Shown in pieces: positions 16,308-25,975 of a DNA stretch of 64,000 nucleotides. How positions within the stretch are numbered: position 1 is the stretch's first letter; the number at the start of each line of letters is the position of its first letter. Both the position numbers and the translations under genes were made by a program. The stretch comes from Mucilaginibacter psychrotolerans (GTDB taxonomy: Bacteria; Bacteroidota; Bacteroidia; Sphingobacteriales; Sphingobacteriaceae): contig NZ_SOZE01000005.1 of the NCBI RefSeq assembly GCF_004519315.1, positions 173,190-237,189 on the forward strand, written 5' to 3'. Under the pieces are notes generated by a model. It saw only the letters and a list, made by a program, of their open reading frames with translations, had not been told where the DNA came from and did no database searches.

Positions 16308-16859
16308 TTATTCTGCGTCTGTAGCCTCTATCGGCGGCTCGGTTTGTTGCTGTAGTTTCTTTTCCTCCATTTTCTTCACCAAAGCATCAAGCAAAATCAG
16401 GCCAATGCCTACCATAATCGATACATCAGCCACGTTGAAGATACCGGTTTGGAAGATGCCGAAACGGATGTGCATGAAATCGGTAACCGAACCATGGGCA
16501 ATACGGTCGTATATGTTGCCGATGCCCCCGCCTAATACGCATATCATGCCGGCCAGTATAAGCCTGCTGAAATTCTTTTGCACGATGAGGAAGATTACCC
16601 CCGCCAGCAGCGACAGCACTGGCAGCAGCGTAAGCAATATAAAGCGGTATGGGTTGCTTAGGGTTTCACCTACGCTTAAGAAGGCACCGGTATTTTCTAT
16701 TTTGATCAGCGTAAAATGGTCATGGATAAAGCTGATGGGTTGCTCGTAGCTCAGTTTTTGGCGCACGATAGATTTGGAAACCTGGTCGCAGCCGATATTG
16801 AGGGCCAATACCACTAAAATAACAATAGCCCTATACACTGTCTTCATCTTCATTACCAC
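16308..16859 (-). CDS. lspA: Lipoprotein signal peptidase LspA
   Basis: Aspartic protease of the inner membrane that cleaves prolipoprotein signal peptides, needed by the many lipoproteins in this window. Four membrane spans are visible. The catalytic pair is in GNIYDRIAHGSVTDF and FNVADVSI. A C-terminal extension of ~20 polar residues (MEEKKLQQQTEPPIEATDAE) follows the last span. The start may also be either of the ATGs at codons 3 or 5. A near-consensus TACTTTCG lies just upstream. Confidence 0.93.
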   Translation of the reverse strand: MVMKMKTVYRAIVILVVLALNIGCDQVSKSIVRQKLSYEQPISFIHDHFTLIKIENTGAFLSVGETLSNPYRFILLTLLPVLSLLAGVIFLIVQKNFSRLILAGMICVLGGGIGNIYDRIAHGSVTDFMHIRFGIFQTGIFNVADVSIMVGIGLILLDALVKKMEEKKLQQQTEPPIEATDAE

Positions 16860-16999
16860 GAAAGTAAAAAGAGAAAATGAGAAATGCTAATTATGTTGCG
16901 GGTGGGTATTCCTGGCAGGGTTACATCAATGAAACTTTTAGGAGTAGTTCCGTTATAATTTAAACTATAGTGTTACCTTTAAGCACCTAATATCACGTG

Positions 17000-17800
17000 A
17001 TGAAAGCTAAACCAATGTCATTTTTTTTCGTGCTGGCCGCGCTGATGATTGCGGGCTGTTGTTTTGGTAGCGTCGCCCCTGCAAGGCCCAATGGCTTATA
17101 TAAGTTTGAAGGGAAACTGAACGGCAAAATCCCCGTGTTTTTATGGTTTACGGTAAAAGACAGCGTTTTAAAAGGCGAAGTAACGTACACAAATACCGCT
17201 AAACGCATACCTATTATAGTTGCAGGTACACTGGAGAAAACCAGCGAGGCCATCAGCTATGACTTATCGGCAAAAACAAATTTCTTAAGAATTAGGGAAT
17301 TTGCCGGGGACGGAACTATCACAGGCGTATTTTTAGGCGAAATTACCGCAGGCACTTTTAAGGGCTTGTGGCAGGCCCCAAATACAGAGAAGCAATTACC
17401 CTTTATTTTAACGGCAAGCATTACAGCCCTACCAAAAGCCATAGATTTTACGCTAAAACCCATTAGTTTGAACGGGGCCTACACCTATCACTACGGCAAA
17501 AACGGGTACGTTGGCGGTGTAGATATCAACCAAACCAAATCGGGGATGGTAACGGTTGCCTTAAACAGCGTTACAGCAGGGCCGGCTTACAATATTGCCG
17601 AGGTAGCTGCACAGCCTGCCACAGTTAGGGGCAACATTATCAATGTCAAACTGCCGCATGTAAACTGCAAATTCCGCATACGGGTGTTTAAGGACTTTTT
17701 GGTCGTAAATTTACTAAACGACCTGGACAAATGCGAATGGGGCAATAATGCCACTGTAGAGGGTATATACCTCAAAACGAGCGCCGTTGGCAAATTCTAA
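17000..17800 (+). CDS. Hypothetical lipoprotein (266 aa)
   Basis: Starts MKAKPMSFFFVLAALMIAGC with a lipobox (MIAGC). A GTG lies directly before the ATG but the ATG is preferred. The mature protein has two beta-rich halves; residues ~30-140 (GLYKFEGKLNGKIPVFLWFT, GTFKGLWQAP) look like a secreted ligand-binding or DUF-type domain without a named match. It contains a Cys pair near the C-terminus. Function unknown. Confidence 0.65.
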   Translation: MKAKPMSFFFVLAALMIAGCCFGSVAPARPNGLYKFEGKLNGKIPVFLWFTVKDSVLKGEVTYTNTAKRIPIIVAGTLEKTSEAISYDLSAKTNFLRIREFAGDGTITGVFLGEITAGTFKGLWQAPNTEKQLPFILTASITALPKAIDFTLKPISLNGAYTYHYGKNGYVGGVDINQTKSGMVTVALNSVTAGPAYNIAEVAAQPATVRGNIINVKLPHVNCKFRIRVFKDFLVVNLLNDLDKCEWGNNATVEGIYLKTSAVGKF

Positions 17801-17801
17801 C

Positions 17802-17826
17802 AAAAAAAGCCCCGGCAACACCGAGG
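17802..17826 (-). terminator. hicAB terminator
   Basis: On the minus strand CCTCGG-tgttg-CCGGGG is followed by TTTTTTT, 25 nt after the hicB stop. Confidence 0.65.
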
Positions 17827-17852
17827 TTCAAATAAATGTTTAAACAAATCGA

Positions 17853-18221
17853 TTATTCATTATCCAAAGCAATATGCATTTCATCTTTCCTGTCCAGCGA
17901 AAAGGCAAGTGCTTTCTTCACGAACTCGTTCAGGGTGATGTTGTGTGCCGCGGCAAATATCGCGGCATTTTTATGCAGGGATGAAGGCACCCTTACGTTG
18001 AAGGTACCTTTGTAAGCCTTCTCAGGGGTTTTGCCAATTTCGGCACAGGTTTCCAGGTAATCTTCAACAGCTTCCTCAAATGCGGCTTTGAGTTCTTTCA
18101 CAGATTCGCCTTCAAAGTTTACCATGTCGCTTATGCTTAAAATTTTACCATGAAAAACTTCATCGGCTGCACTGAACTGCACCGATCCAAAATAGTTTTT
18201 ATATTGTAAGATGTCACTCAT
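17853..18221 (-). CDS. hicB: HicB-type antitoxin
   Basis: A 122-aa antitoxin with the partial RNase-H-like fold of HicB (YFGSVQFSAADEVFHGKILS, SVKELKAAFEEAVEDYLETC) and a C-terminal ribbon-helix-helix DNA-binding part (GTFNVRVPSSLHKNAAIFAA, LNEFVKKAL). It overlaps the upstream toxin gene by 8 bp, which ties their translation together. It probably represses its own operon. Confidence 0.88.
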   Translation of the reverse strand: MSDILQYKNYFGSVQFSAADEVFHGKILSISDMVNFEGESVKELKAAFEEAVEDYLETCAEIGKTPEKAYKGTFNVRVPSSLHKNAAIFAAAHNITLNEFVKKALAFSLDRKDEMHIALDNE

Positions 18222-18477
18222 CTTTTATGTGGCCGCTGGCCTTTAAATGTTCAATTGCATCGCGGAGCGAATATTCTTTAAGAATGCTGCCCGGGTGAGG
18301 TTTATGAAGCCTGAGCATATGATTATCCCCATCTACAAAGCGCCTTCGCGAACCGCCCGTTTTTCCGCCTGTTAATTCTTTATAGCCGTAAAAAGCTAAT
18401 ACTTTACATAATTCTTCCCAAGTAAAGTCCTTGGGGATAGATAACAGTCGTTTGATTAGTTTTTCGTGTTTTGACAT
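18214..18477 (-). CDS. hicA: HicA-type toxin
   Basis: An 87-aa dsRBD-fold mRNA interferase candidate, first gene of the hicAB pair. The family pattern KLIKRLLSIPKDFTWEELCK...GGKTGGSRRRFV...LHKPHPG is clear. In the best-studied HicA proteins the catalytic His follows Gly-Ser; here that position is Arg (GGSRRRF), as in a subgroup common in Bacteroidota, so the active residue may instead lie in HKPHP. A palindrome TTAAC-tgtc-GTTAA immediately precedes the start. Confidence 0.82.
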   Translation of the reverse strand: MSKHEKLIKRLLSIPKDFTWEELCKVLAFYGYKELTGGKTGGSRRRFVDGDNHMLRLHKPHPGSILKEYSLRDAIEHLKASGHIKDE

Positions 18478-18479
18478 AA

Positions 18480-18493
18480 TTAACTGTCGTTAA
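18480..18493 (-). promoter_or_regulatory. Candidate hicAB operator
   Basis: The perfect palindrome TTAAC-TGTC-GTTAA lies 3 bp before the hicA ATG, a suitable site for HicB repression. Confidence 0.45.
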
Positions 18494-18659
18494 TGTTTTT
18501 TCTATTCTATCCATAATACAGTAAAATTAAATAGCCTCGATTGGGCTATAATTAGTAATATTAATGAGTAACCACCTTGAATACTCATGGTATACAACAA
18601 AATTAGAAAAAGGAAATCGCATTTGCAACTAGAATTCAGTTACAAAAAGATTTTCCCAC

Positions 18660-18685
18660 AAAAAAGCCCCGGCAAAACCGGGGCT
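18660..18685 (-). terminator. Enolase terminator
   Basis: Minus-strand AGCCCCGG-ttttg-CCGGGGCT followed by TTTTTTG, 48 nt after the eno stop codon; a textbook intrinsic terminator. Confidence 0.85.
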
Positions 18686-18732
18686 CTAATAATTCGTGAA
18701 ATTAGACTGAATTCGAAAAAATTCGTGTCTAT

Positions 18733-20031
<1,299 letters not shown>

Positions 20032-20133
20032 TTATTTTTATTGTGTTTTTTGGGATTACTATACCGTTTTGGTCGGCTAAGTTAAGCGCAAAAACAGCAA
20101 ATCGCAACGTAAATTTTGCATTTGTGATGATTA

Positions 20134-20868
20134 TTAATCGGTTGTAGTAGGTAATTGCTCCCTTTGCTGGCTGTTTTTACGATTTATACGATACATTAAC
20201 ATCAGCATAACATTATTTTTACCACTGCTGGTGCGCTCCGTAAAGTTTGTTTGGTTTAACCACCCTGCCTGCGCTATCCATTTTTGATCAAACTGGTAAC
20301 CCAACGCTGCCGAAACCCGGTTACGCTCGAAATTAGGCGCCTTATTGTTGATGAATATTTCGTCGAAAACGGAGATGAACCAGGTTTTGGCGATAATCTT
20401 TTTGTTATTCAGCGGGATGAACATATTCAACCGGTAACGGAAACGGTTGCGGTAAACGTCGTTCACTATGCGTTGCTCGGCACGGTAACGGTGCTCAAAC
20501 TTAAGGCGACTCAGGTATTGGTTAATCGTCATCTGCTCCCAAAAACGGGTTTCGTTGGTAATGGCACCTTTACTTAAATCATTGTAATCAAAAGTGTGGT
20601 ATGTGCCTGTGCCCAGTAAAGCAATAAAGTTCTTATCTATATTGTAGCTAAGGCCCACCTTGGCTTCATAATATTGAAATTGACTCAGCGGACCGTTCAT
20701 ACGGACCTGAAACTCGGTATAACCTCCCCAATGGCGCACACTATCGCCCGGCATTACCACCGTGGCTATGGCCCAGGTGCCCAGTTTAGAATCCTGCGCT
20801 TTAGCGGTAAAAACAATTAGGGTTAGTACAATAAGTACAAAAGAGACTTGCTTCAAGGTTTTAAGCAT
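20134..20868 (-). CDS. DUF2490 outer-membrane-like protein
   Basis: A 244-aa exported protein with signal peptide (LIVLTLIVFTAKAQ). The pattern KFEHRYRAEQRIVNDVYRNR-FRYRL...P, FDEIFINN and FERNRVSAALGYQF matches DUF2490, a family predicted to form an outer-membrane beta-barrel of about ten strands. Function unknown. Monocistronic, 105 bp upstream of enolase. Confidence 0.8.
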   Translation of the reverse strand: MLKTLKQVSFVLIVLTLIVFTAKAQDSKLGTWAIATVVMPGDSVRHWGGYTEFQVRMNGPLSQFQYYEAKVGLSYNIDKNFIALLGTGTYHTFDYNDLSKGAITNETRFWEQMTINQYLSRLKFEHRYRAEQRIVNDVYRNRFRYRLNMFIPLNNKKIIAKTWFISVFDEIFINNKAPNFERNRVSAALGYQFDQKWIAQAGWLNQTNFTERTSSGKNNVMLMLMYRINRKNSQQREQLPTTTD

Positions 20869-21301
20869 CGATATTCATTTTTATAGCGCAAATATATAAC
20901 GCCGAACTTCAATGTTAAATTAATATTAAGTATTTTAATACTATTAACATACTTCATCGAAGAGAATGACTTGGGCGTTCCCCTGCGGGCCTGCCTCCAG
21001 GCGGGCAGGTCAGGCTATCCGCTGCAAATCCTCGCCCTTTTACCGCCCTCGTCTCCTCCGCTCGGGCTGCGGGTTTTCCGCTGCTATCCTTAACGCGGCA
21101 TCCTCTTCCGTAGAGACGCAATATTTTGCGTCTCGAACAAATATCAGACGCAAAATATTGCGTCTCTACCCCTTATTTAGACGCAAAACATAGCGTCTCT
21201 ACAGATATATGACCTGTTTCGCCCCGCAACCTGTCGCTTATGCACCTCACTCAATTCCAATAACTTGTGGTAGCTTTGATTAAATTAAATCAAAACAACC
21301 A
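20869..21301. other. Intergenic region with two REP families
   Basis: Contains a GC-rich repeat at 20975-21100 (gggcgttcccctgcgggcct ... ctgctatccttaacgcgg), related to 16208-16297, and a set of palindromic units at 21113-21201. The right end carries the promoter of the ABM-like gene (TAGCTTTG, 21271-21278). Confidence 0.65.
21113..21201. repeat. GTAGAGACGCAATATTTTGCGTCT-type palindromic repeats
   Basis: Three palindromic or half units: gtagagacgcaatattttgc, agacgcaaaatattgcgtct and agacgcaaaacatagcgtct. This REP-like element is recognisable as a widespread Bacteroidota intergenic repeat. Confidence 0.8.
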
Positions 21302-21304
21302 ATC

Positions 21305-21610
21305 ATCATACAACATTCCATTATCCAATACACCGTAAAAGAGGGCCGCGCAGCAGAAAATGAAGACCTGATTAAAGATGTATTTGCCCAATTGCAGACC
21401 GATAAGCCCGATGGCATCGAATACGTAGTATATAAAACCGGCGACAGCTCTTTTATGCACATGATATCTTTCGATAATGAAGGCGATAACGCCGCATTTA
21501 CCGAAATGCCCGCCTTTAAAGCCTTAAGGGCGGCATTAAAAGAGCGCATAGAAACCCCACCCGCGCGTACAGATGTAAGGCGGGTAGGGAATTATCAACC
21601 AAAAACCTGA
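21305..21610 (+). CDS. ABM-like small protein lacking a standard start codon
   Basis: The frame reads (I)IQHSIIQYTVKEGRAAENED... through YVVYKTGDSSFMHMISF to PAFKALRAALKERIETPP, matching ferredoxin-like antibiotic-biosynthesis-monooxygenase-type proteins of ~100 aa. Conserved sequence clearly extends upstream of the first ATG (21392), but the frame from the preceding stop (21281) contains no ATG, GTG or TTG before 21392; only ATT, ATC and ATA codons are available near 21284-21310. Either a rare ATC/ATA/ATT start is used or the start was lost by mutation. A TAGCTTTG promoter element at 21271 suggests transcription. Reaction unknown. Confidence 0.55.
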   Translation: MIQHSIIQYTVKEGRAAENEDLIKDVFAQLQTDKPDGIEYVVYKTGDSSFMHMISFDNEGDNAAFTEMPAFKALRAALKERIETPPARTDVRRVGNYQPKT

Positions 21611-21786
21611 AACTGAAACCAACATTTTCCGCACCATTTATATAGGGGGAACGGCTAAGGTTTCCCCTGTTAATCTGCATTTTAGCCACAGCCACAGGCA
21701 TAGCAGTGTTAATAAGTTGATAAAGCGGCTTGCAACGTTCGAATAAATTAAATAGCTTTATAATTAAATTCAGTCGGCAGCACTAT

Positions 21787-22083
21787 ATGAAACGTTTCAT
21801 CAACCTTATCAAGAACAAATATTTCCTGATAACCGTAATATTTGTGGTATGGATGATCTTCTTCGATAACAACGATATCTTTTCACAATACCAATACCGC
21901 CAGCAACTGGCAAAACTGGAGCAGGAGCGCGATTTCTACAAAGCCGAAACGGCCCGCATAAACAAGGATTTTGCCGAACTCTCCACCGACAAAACCAAAC
22001 TGGAAAAATTCGGTCGCGAAAAATACTTCATGAAGAAAGACAATGAGGATGTTTTCGTGATAGAGCATCCGAAGAAGGATTAG
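21787..22083 (+). CDS. DivIC/FtsB-like septum formation initiator
   Basis: A 98-aa bitopic membrane protein: short cytosolic N-terminus, one span (residues ~13-30, FLITVIFVVWMIFF), then a coiled coil (YRQQLAKLEQERDFYKAETA...) and a conserved end (KLEKFGREKYFMKKDNEDVFVIE). This is the FtsB/DivIC pattern; such proteins bridge divisome parts at the septum. The ATG at 21787 is preferred over one 19 codons upstream because it gives the usual short N-terminus. Enolase lies nearby, as in many genomes where eno and ftsB are neighbours. Confidence 0.88.
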   Translation: MKRFINLIKNKYFLITVIFVVWMIFFDNNDIFSQYQYRQQLAKLEQERDFYKAETARINKDFAELSTDKTKLEKFGREKYFMKKDNEDVFVIEHPKKD

Positions 22084-22129
22084 GTTGCCCACCTGGCCCT
22101 TTAGCGATAGCGCGTACTAAAAAACATGT

Positions 22130-22241
22130 CGTCATGTTGGAACTTGTTTCAACACCCCATCATAAAAGTAGCCACTGTGCTTAATCGCTTTGCATATCGT
22201 AGACCTGCCGCGTGGGGTACCGAAATAAATTCGGTATGACG
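22130..22241 (-). repeat. MITE-like element, copy B (112 bp)
   Basis: Its reverse complement starts CGTCATACCGAA and ends CAACATGACG, aligns over the full length with 11260-11369 and shares the exact core ACTTTTATGATGGGGTGTTG. No coding potential. Confidence 0.85.
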
Positions 22242-22345
22242 GTAACCCCGATCTAAGCGTCCAGGCTTACAGCCTTGTTAAATAATGTTAATCTTTTCAT
22301 TTATGGCATGTTAGCTGCGTAATTTAGGTGCATAAACCCACACCT

Positions 22346-24754
22346 ATGCTGCACAACTACTTCATCATTGCCTGGCGCAACATTATCAAGCATAAGCTTT
22401 TCTCGCTCATCAACATATTCGGGCTATCCGTCGGCATTGCATTTACCATGCTTATCGCCGCTTACGTATGGCATGAGGCGGAAGTTAATGCCGACCTGAA
22501 GAACGCCGAAAACCAGTACATCATCCAAAGCAAATGGAAAGACCCTAATATGGGTTACCCGCTCACCGCGCTGGCACCAATGCCCAAAGCCCTTAAAGAC
22601 GAATACCCCGGGCTTGTAGCTAATTACTACCATTGGGATGGCGTAAGCTCCAACGTATCTAAAGGCGATATGCACTTTAGGGAAAGCCTGCAGGTAGGCG
22701 ATAGCACCTTTTTAACCACCTATGGCTTTAAGCTTTTGCACGGCAATGCGGCCACCGCGCTCAACGACCCATTTTCGGTAGTGATTACCGAAGATCGGGC
22801 CGTCAAATATTTTGGCAAAACCGATGTGGTAGGCGAAACCCTCAGCATCGAAAACTTCAAGGGCGAGCGCCACGATTTCGTGATACGGGGCGTGTTGGAT
22901 AAATTGAGCAAAAACTCGGTAACCAACGTAATCGAACAAAGCAACAGCACCTTCTTTTTGCCCGGTGCTGCTGCGAAATTCATGGGCAGAAATTTAGAGG
23001 GCTGGAACAATACCGTAATAGTTGGCTTGGTAGAACTACGCCGCGGCGTAAACCCCGAAGCATTGACCGCGCCGATGCTTAGCCTTATTAAAAAGAATGC
23101 GCCACCCCAAATCAGCGCCAATCTTACCCCCTACCTCGTGCCCCTATCAAAATATTACCTGGAGGGCAATAACGGGCTGGTAAAAAAGATGCTTTACACG
23201 CTATCGTCCATCGCCTTGTTCATCTTGCTGATGGCGGTAATCAATTTCGTCAACATTTGTATAAGCCGCTCCTCACAGCGCATGAAAGAGATGGGCATCC
23301 GCAAGGTTTTGGGCGGCTTGCGAAAACAACTCATCTGGCAGTTTTTGACCGAATCAGTATTGATGGTGCTTATCGCCACGCTTGTTGCCCTTGGTATCTA
23401 TGGCCTGGCCCGCCCCTACTTCGCCTCGCTGCTGGCTACAGATATCGGCGGGCTATTCTCCTTTCCACTTTATTTTTACCTGATGCCTTTTGCATTGGCG
23501 CTGGTCATTGGCCTCATCGCCGGACTGTACCCTGCTTTGGTGCTATCGGCTTTAAAATCGGTCGATTCGCTAAAAGGCAAGCTGAATCAGGTGAAAGATA
23601 ACGTGCTGTTCCGCAAGGGGCTCATCGCCTTCCAGTTTGCCACGGCGGCGGTGGTGCTGATAGGCGCGATAGTGGTGTCGAAACAAATCAACCTGTTCTT
23701 CGGTAAAAGCCTGGGCTACGATAAAGATTATGTAGTTTATGCCCAACTACCGCGCGACTGGAGCAAACCCGGCGTGCAAAAAATGGAAGGCATTCGTTAC
23801 CGACTGGCTCAACTGCCGCAGGTAAGCGCAGTTAGCCTTTCGTGGGAAATCCCCGATGGCAACAACGGCGGCAGCTTCCAGGCAACAAAAATGAATGCCG
23901 ACTCTGCATCGGGTTTCACGTCGCAAGTACTGGCGGCCGATAACCAATACGCAGCAACCTACGGGTTGAAGCTAAAGGCCGGCCAGTTCTTTATGCCGCA
24001 ATACGTGCAGGCCGATTCGGCCAAGGTGGTCATCAACGAAATGCAGGCCAGGATGCTCGGCTTTGCCAACGCAAAGGATGCCATCGGCCAGCAATTCAGG
24101 GCGCTGGGCAGCCGCGACCCGTTATTCATCTGCGGCGTAGTAGCCGATTTTCAGTTTGGATCTATGCAAGCGAAGATGCAGCCGGTAACGTTTTACAACG
24201 TAAATCAAACAACGCTTTACCGCTATTTCTCCATAAAGCTAAGGCAGGGCAACATCCAAGGCAGCCTGGAGGCCCTGCAACGCAAATGGGCCGAAGTAAT
24301 GCCCGGCGCACCGTTTGAGTATAACTTTATGGACGATGCCATCGCCAAAATGTACAAAACCGAACTGCAATTGAAACAGGCTGCCTACCTGGCAACGGGT
24401 TTGGCCATCATCATCGTACTACTGGGCGTATTGGGGCTTATATCGCTAAGCGTACAAAAACGCACCAAAGAGATAGGCATTCGCAAGGTGTTGGGCTCTT
24501 CGGTAAGCCATGTGATGATGCTGTTTATGAAAGAATTTTTAGGTATAGTATTGATTGCCGGTTTGGTTGCTTGTCCGCTGGCCTGGTATATGACGCAGCA
24601 CTGGCTGGATAATTATGCTACCCGCATCAGCCTTGGCCCGGCACCATTTGTGCTGGCCGTACTGGCATTGACTGCTGTTACTGCGGTGCTCATCAGCCTG
24701 CAAACCCTGAAAGCCGCATTGGCCAACCCGGTGAAGAGTTTGAGGAGCGAGTAG
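22346..24754 (+). CDS. MacB/FtsX-type ABC transporter permease
   Basis: An 802-aa inner-membrane protein built of two repeats, each with MacB-like periplasmic domain and FtsX domain. Spans are visible near residues 15-40, 285-310, 335-360, 380-400, 430-450 and three more near the C-terminus. The duplicated motif KEMGIRKVLGG (about residue 320) and KEIGIRKVLGSS (about 715) is diagnostic of the Bacteroidota duplicated-FtsX permeases. I start at ATG 22346; a GTG six codons upstream is possible. No ATPase is adjacent, so the partner is elsewhere. Confidence 0.88.
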   Translation: MLHNYFIIAWRNIIKHKLFSLINIFGLSVGIAFTMLIAAYVWHEAEVNADLKNAENQYIIQSKWKDPNMGYPLTALAPMPKALKDEYPGLVANYYHWDGVSSNVSKGDMHFRESLQVGDSTFLTTYGFKLLHGNAATALNDPFSVVITEDRAVKYFGKTDVVGETLSIENFKGERHDFVIRGVLDKLSKNSVTNVIEQSNSTFFLPGAAAKFMGRNLEGWNNTVIVGLVELRRGVNPEALTAPMLSLIKKNAPPQISANLTPYLVPLSKYYLEGNNGLVKKMLYTLSSIALFILLMAVINFVNICISRSSQRMKEMGIRKVLGGLRKQLIWQFLTESVLMVLIATLVALGIYGLARPYFASLLATDIGGLFSFPLYFYLMPFALALVIGLIAGLYPALVLSALKSVDSLKGKLNQVKDNVLFRKGLIAFQFATAAVVLIGAIVVSKQINLFFGKSLGYDKDYVVYAQLPRDWSKPGVQKMEGIRYRLAQLPQVSAVSLSWEIPDGNNGGSFQATKMNADSASGFTSQVLAADNQYAATYGLKLKAGQFFMPQYVQADSAKVVINEMQARMLGFANAKDAIGQQFRALGSRDPLFICGVVADFQFGSMQAKMQPVTFYNVNQTTLYRYFSIKLRQGNIQGSLEALQRKWAEVMPGAPFEYNFMDDAIAKMYKTELQLKQAAYLATGLAIIIVLLGVLGLISLSVQKRTKEIGIRKVLGSSVSHVMMLFMKEFLGIVLIAGLVACPLAWYMTQHWLDNYATRISLGPAPFVLAVLALTAVTAVLISLQTLKAALANPVKSLRSE

Positions 24755-25076
24755 CGGCTGTAGAAAGAATCAAGTGGCAAGAATCAAGAGACAAGAATTA
24801 AGAGCCAATAAGAAAAAACAAGCAAAACGCCAAAACATTACCACATCGTCATTGCGAGTATCCATCAGGGTGTGCCCTGAAAAAAAAGGTTATGACGTGT
24901 AAAAAAAAACATACTGATAATCAACAACTTAATGCCACGTCATTATAAGGCACGAAGCAATCTCTACGCAGGACAATCGGCTATGCAAATTCGCCGTGCT
25001 TATCGGCGCAAACTTCCGGCTTTCGTCAGCTGAAAGCTGACATATGTACGCTATGGAGCATAGACGCACGCCAATA
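24755..25076. other. Intergenic region with degenerate repeats and a split REP-like unit
   Basis: 24764-24806 holds the degenerate repeat agaatcaagtggcaagaatc, then aagagacaagaattaagagc. 24848-24985 has cgtcattgcgag ... ggcacgaagcaatctct, the two halves of a common Bacteroidota REP unit separated by about 100 bp. No gene seen. Confidence 0.6.
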
Positions 25077-25295
25077 TTAATTAATGAAGTTTAAACCGAG
25101 AGCGACGGTTAAAACACAGATAAAAACCATGGCGAAAAAGATGAGTATGAAGGTTAGCACACTCCAAAACTTTGCTAGCTTGTTACCAGCGTTTTTGGGG
25201 TTATATAGCAAACCTCTGGATGCAAAATAGGCAACGACAGCAGAGACGACTAAAATTAAAATGAAAATTACGATACCATACAAGTCGATTCCCAT
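25077..25295 (-). CDS. Small two-span membrane protein (72 aa)
   Basis: A 72-aa hydrophobic protein with spans at about residues 5-25 (YGIVIFILILVVSAVVAYFA) and 45-68 (VLTFILIFFAMVFICVLTVA), joined by a short polar loop (SRGLLYNPKNAGNKLAKF). Function unknown. It lies alone with a hairpin repeat on its upstream side. Confidence 0.6.
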   Translation of the reverse strand: MGIDLYGIVIFILILVVSAVVAYFASRGLLYNPKNAGNKLAKFWSVLTFILIFFAMVFICVLTVALGLNFIN

Positions 25296-25370
25296 GGTTG
25301 GTTTGAAGATAAAATTATGTTAGAACTAAGTTAGTAATCTTCATTTATTTCACACCCGTACACTTAATCC

Positions 25371-25410
25371 GCTACCGCGAGTTTAGCGCAGCGTATCTCG
25401 TGGTAGCAGG
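25371..25410. repeat. Inverted repeat GCTACCGCGAG ... CTCGTGGTAGC
   Basis: Two 11-nt arms (one G-T pair) flank tttagcgcagcgtat. REP-like hairpin; it could also end transcription of the gene at 25414-25971. Confidence 0.6.
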
Positions 25411-25413
25411 AGA

Positions 25414-25971
25414 TTATTTTTCAAATACAACTGCAACTTGGTTTTCTGGTTCCCACTCCTGCAACTCATTAATTTCAAATTCATTTCTACACTCGATTAA
25501 CAGGCCTGTGTTTATCTTACTGGCAGATGGATCCAATAGACCTTCCACTCCACAGATTTTTCTATGCCATATATAAAATGGCGTAACAAACTCAATGGTA
25601 TTCCCTGAGGACAACGAGCCATCTTCTATATACCCGGCAAAAACAATACCCCGGCCAGTAACCTTAAACGTTTTAGTTATCACAAACTTCCCGGCTATTT
25701 TCCCGGATATCGTATTGATATATTGTTTTGCAACGCTCTCCGCTCTTGCTCTCGAGACCTCACCGTCAATGAAACGCTCATCTGTACTATTAGCGTCGTC
25801 TATAATAACATCGGCTCTTTTCGTATCACAAACACGCCACCACCAATAATCTTCTTCCATCCATTCGGCACGTAGCATTAACCCGCACCAAAGGGCTGTA
25901 CAGTCGTCCTCGAGGTTACCTGTCCAAACAATTGGATCATTAACATTAAAGCTGCGAATTGGTGCATCCAT
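25414..25971 (-). CDS. Hypothetical protein with EF-Tu domain-2-like barrel
   Basis: A 185-aa cytosolic protein. Residues ~88-125 (GKFVITKTFKVTGRGIVFAG, YIEDGSLSSGNTIEF) follow the pattern of domain 2 of translation GTPases (F.I...F.VTGRGTV..G.IE.G....G). No G-domain motifs are present, so this is a stand-alone barrel, not a GTPase. The N-terminal part (ALWCGLMLRAEWMEEDYWWW) is Trp-rich. It lies 4 bp downstream of marC on the same strand, so the two may be cotranscribed. Function unknown. Confidence 0.6.
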   Translation of the reverse strand: MDAPIRSFNVNDPIVWTGNLEDDCTALWCGLMLRAEWMEEDYWWWRVCDTKRADVIIDDANSTDERFIDGEVSRARAESVAKQYINTISGKIAGKFVITKTFKVTGRGIVFAGYIEDGSLSSGNTIEFVTPFYIWHRKICGVEGLLDPSASKINTGLLIECRNEFEINELQEWEPENQVAVVFEK

Positions 25972-25975
25972 ACCC

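Noticed and set aside
16929..16960. Nine-codon ORF before the lipoprotein gene at 17000
   Set aside because: Too short, not followed by any structured element, and no pattern comparable with the Cys leaders.
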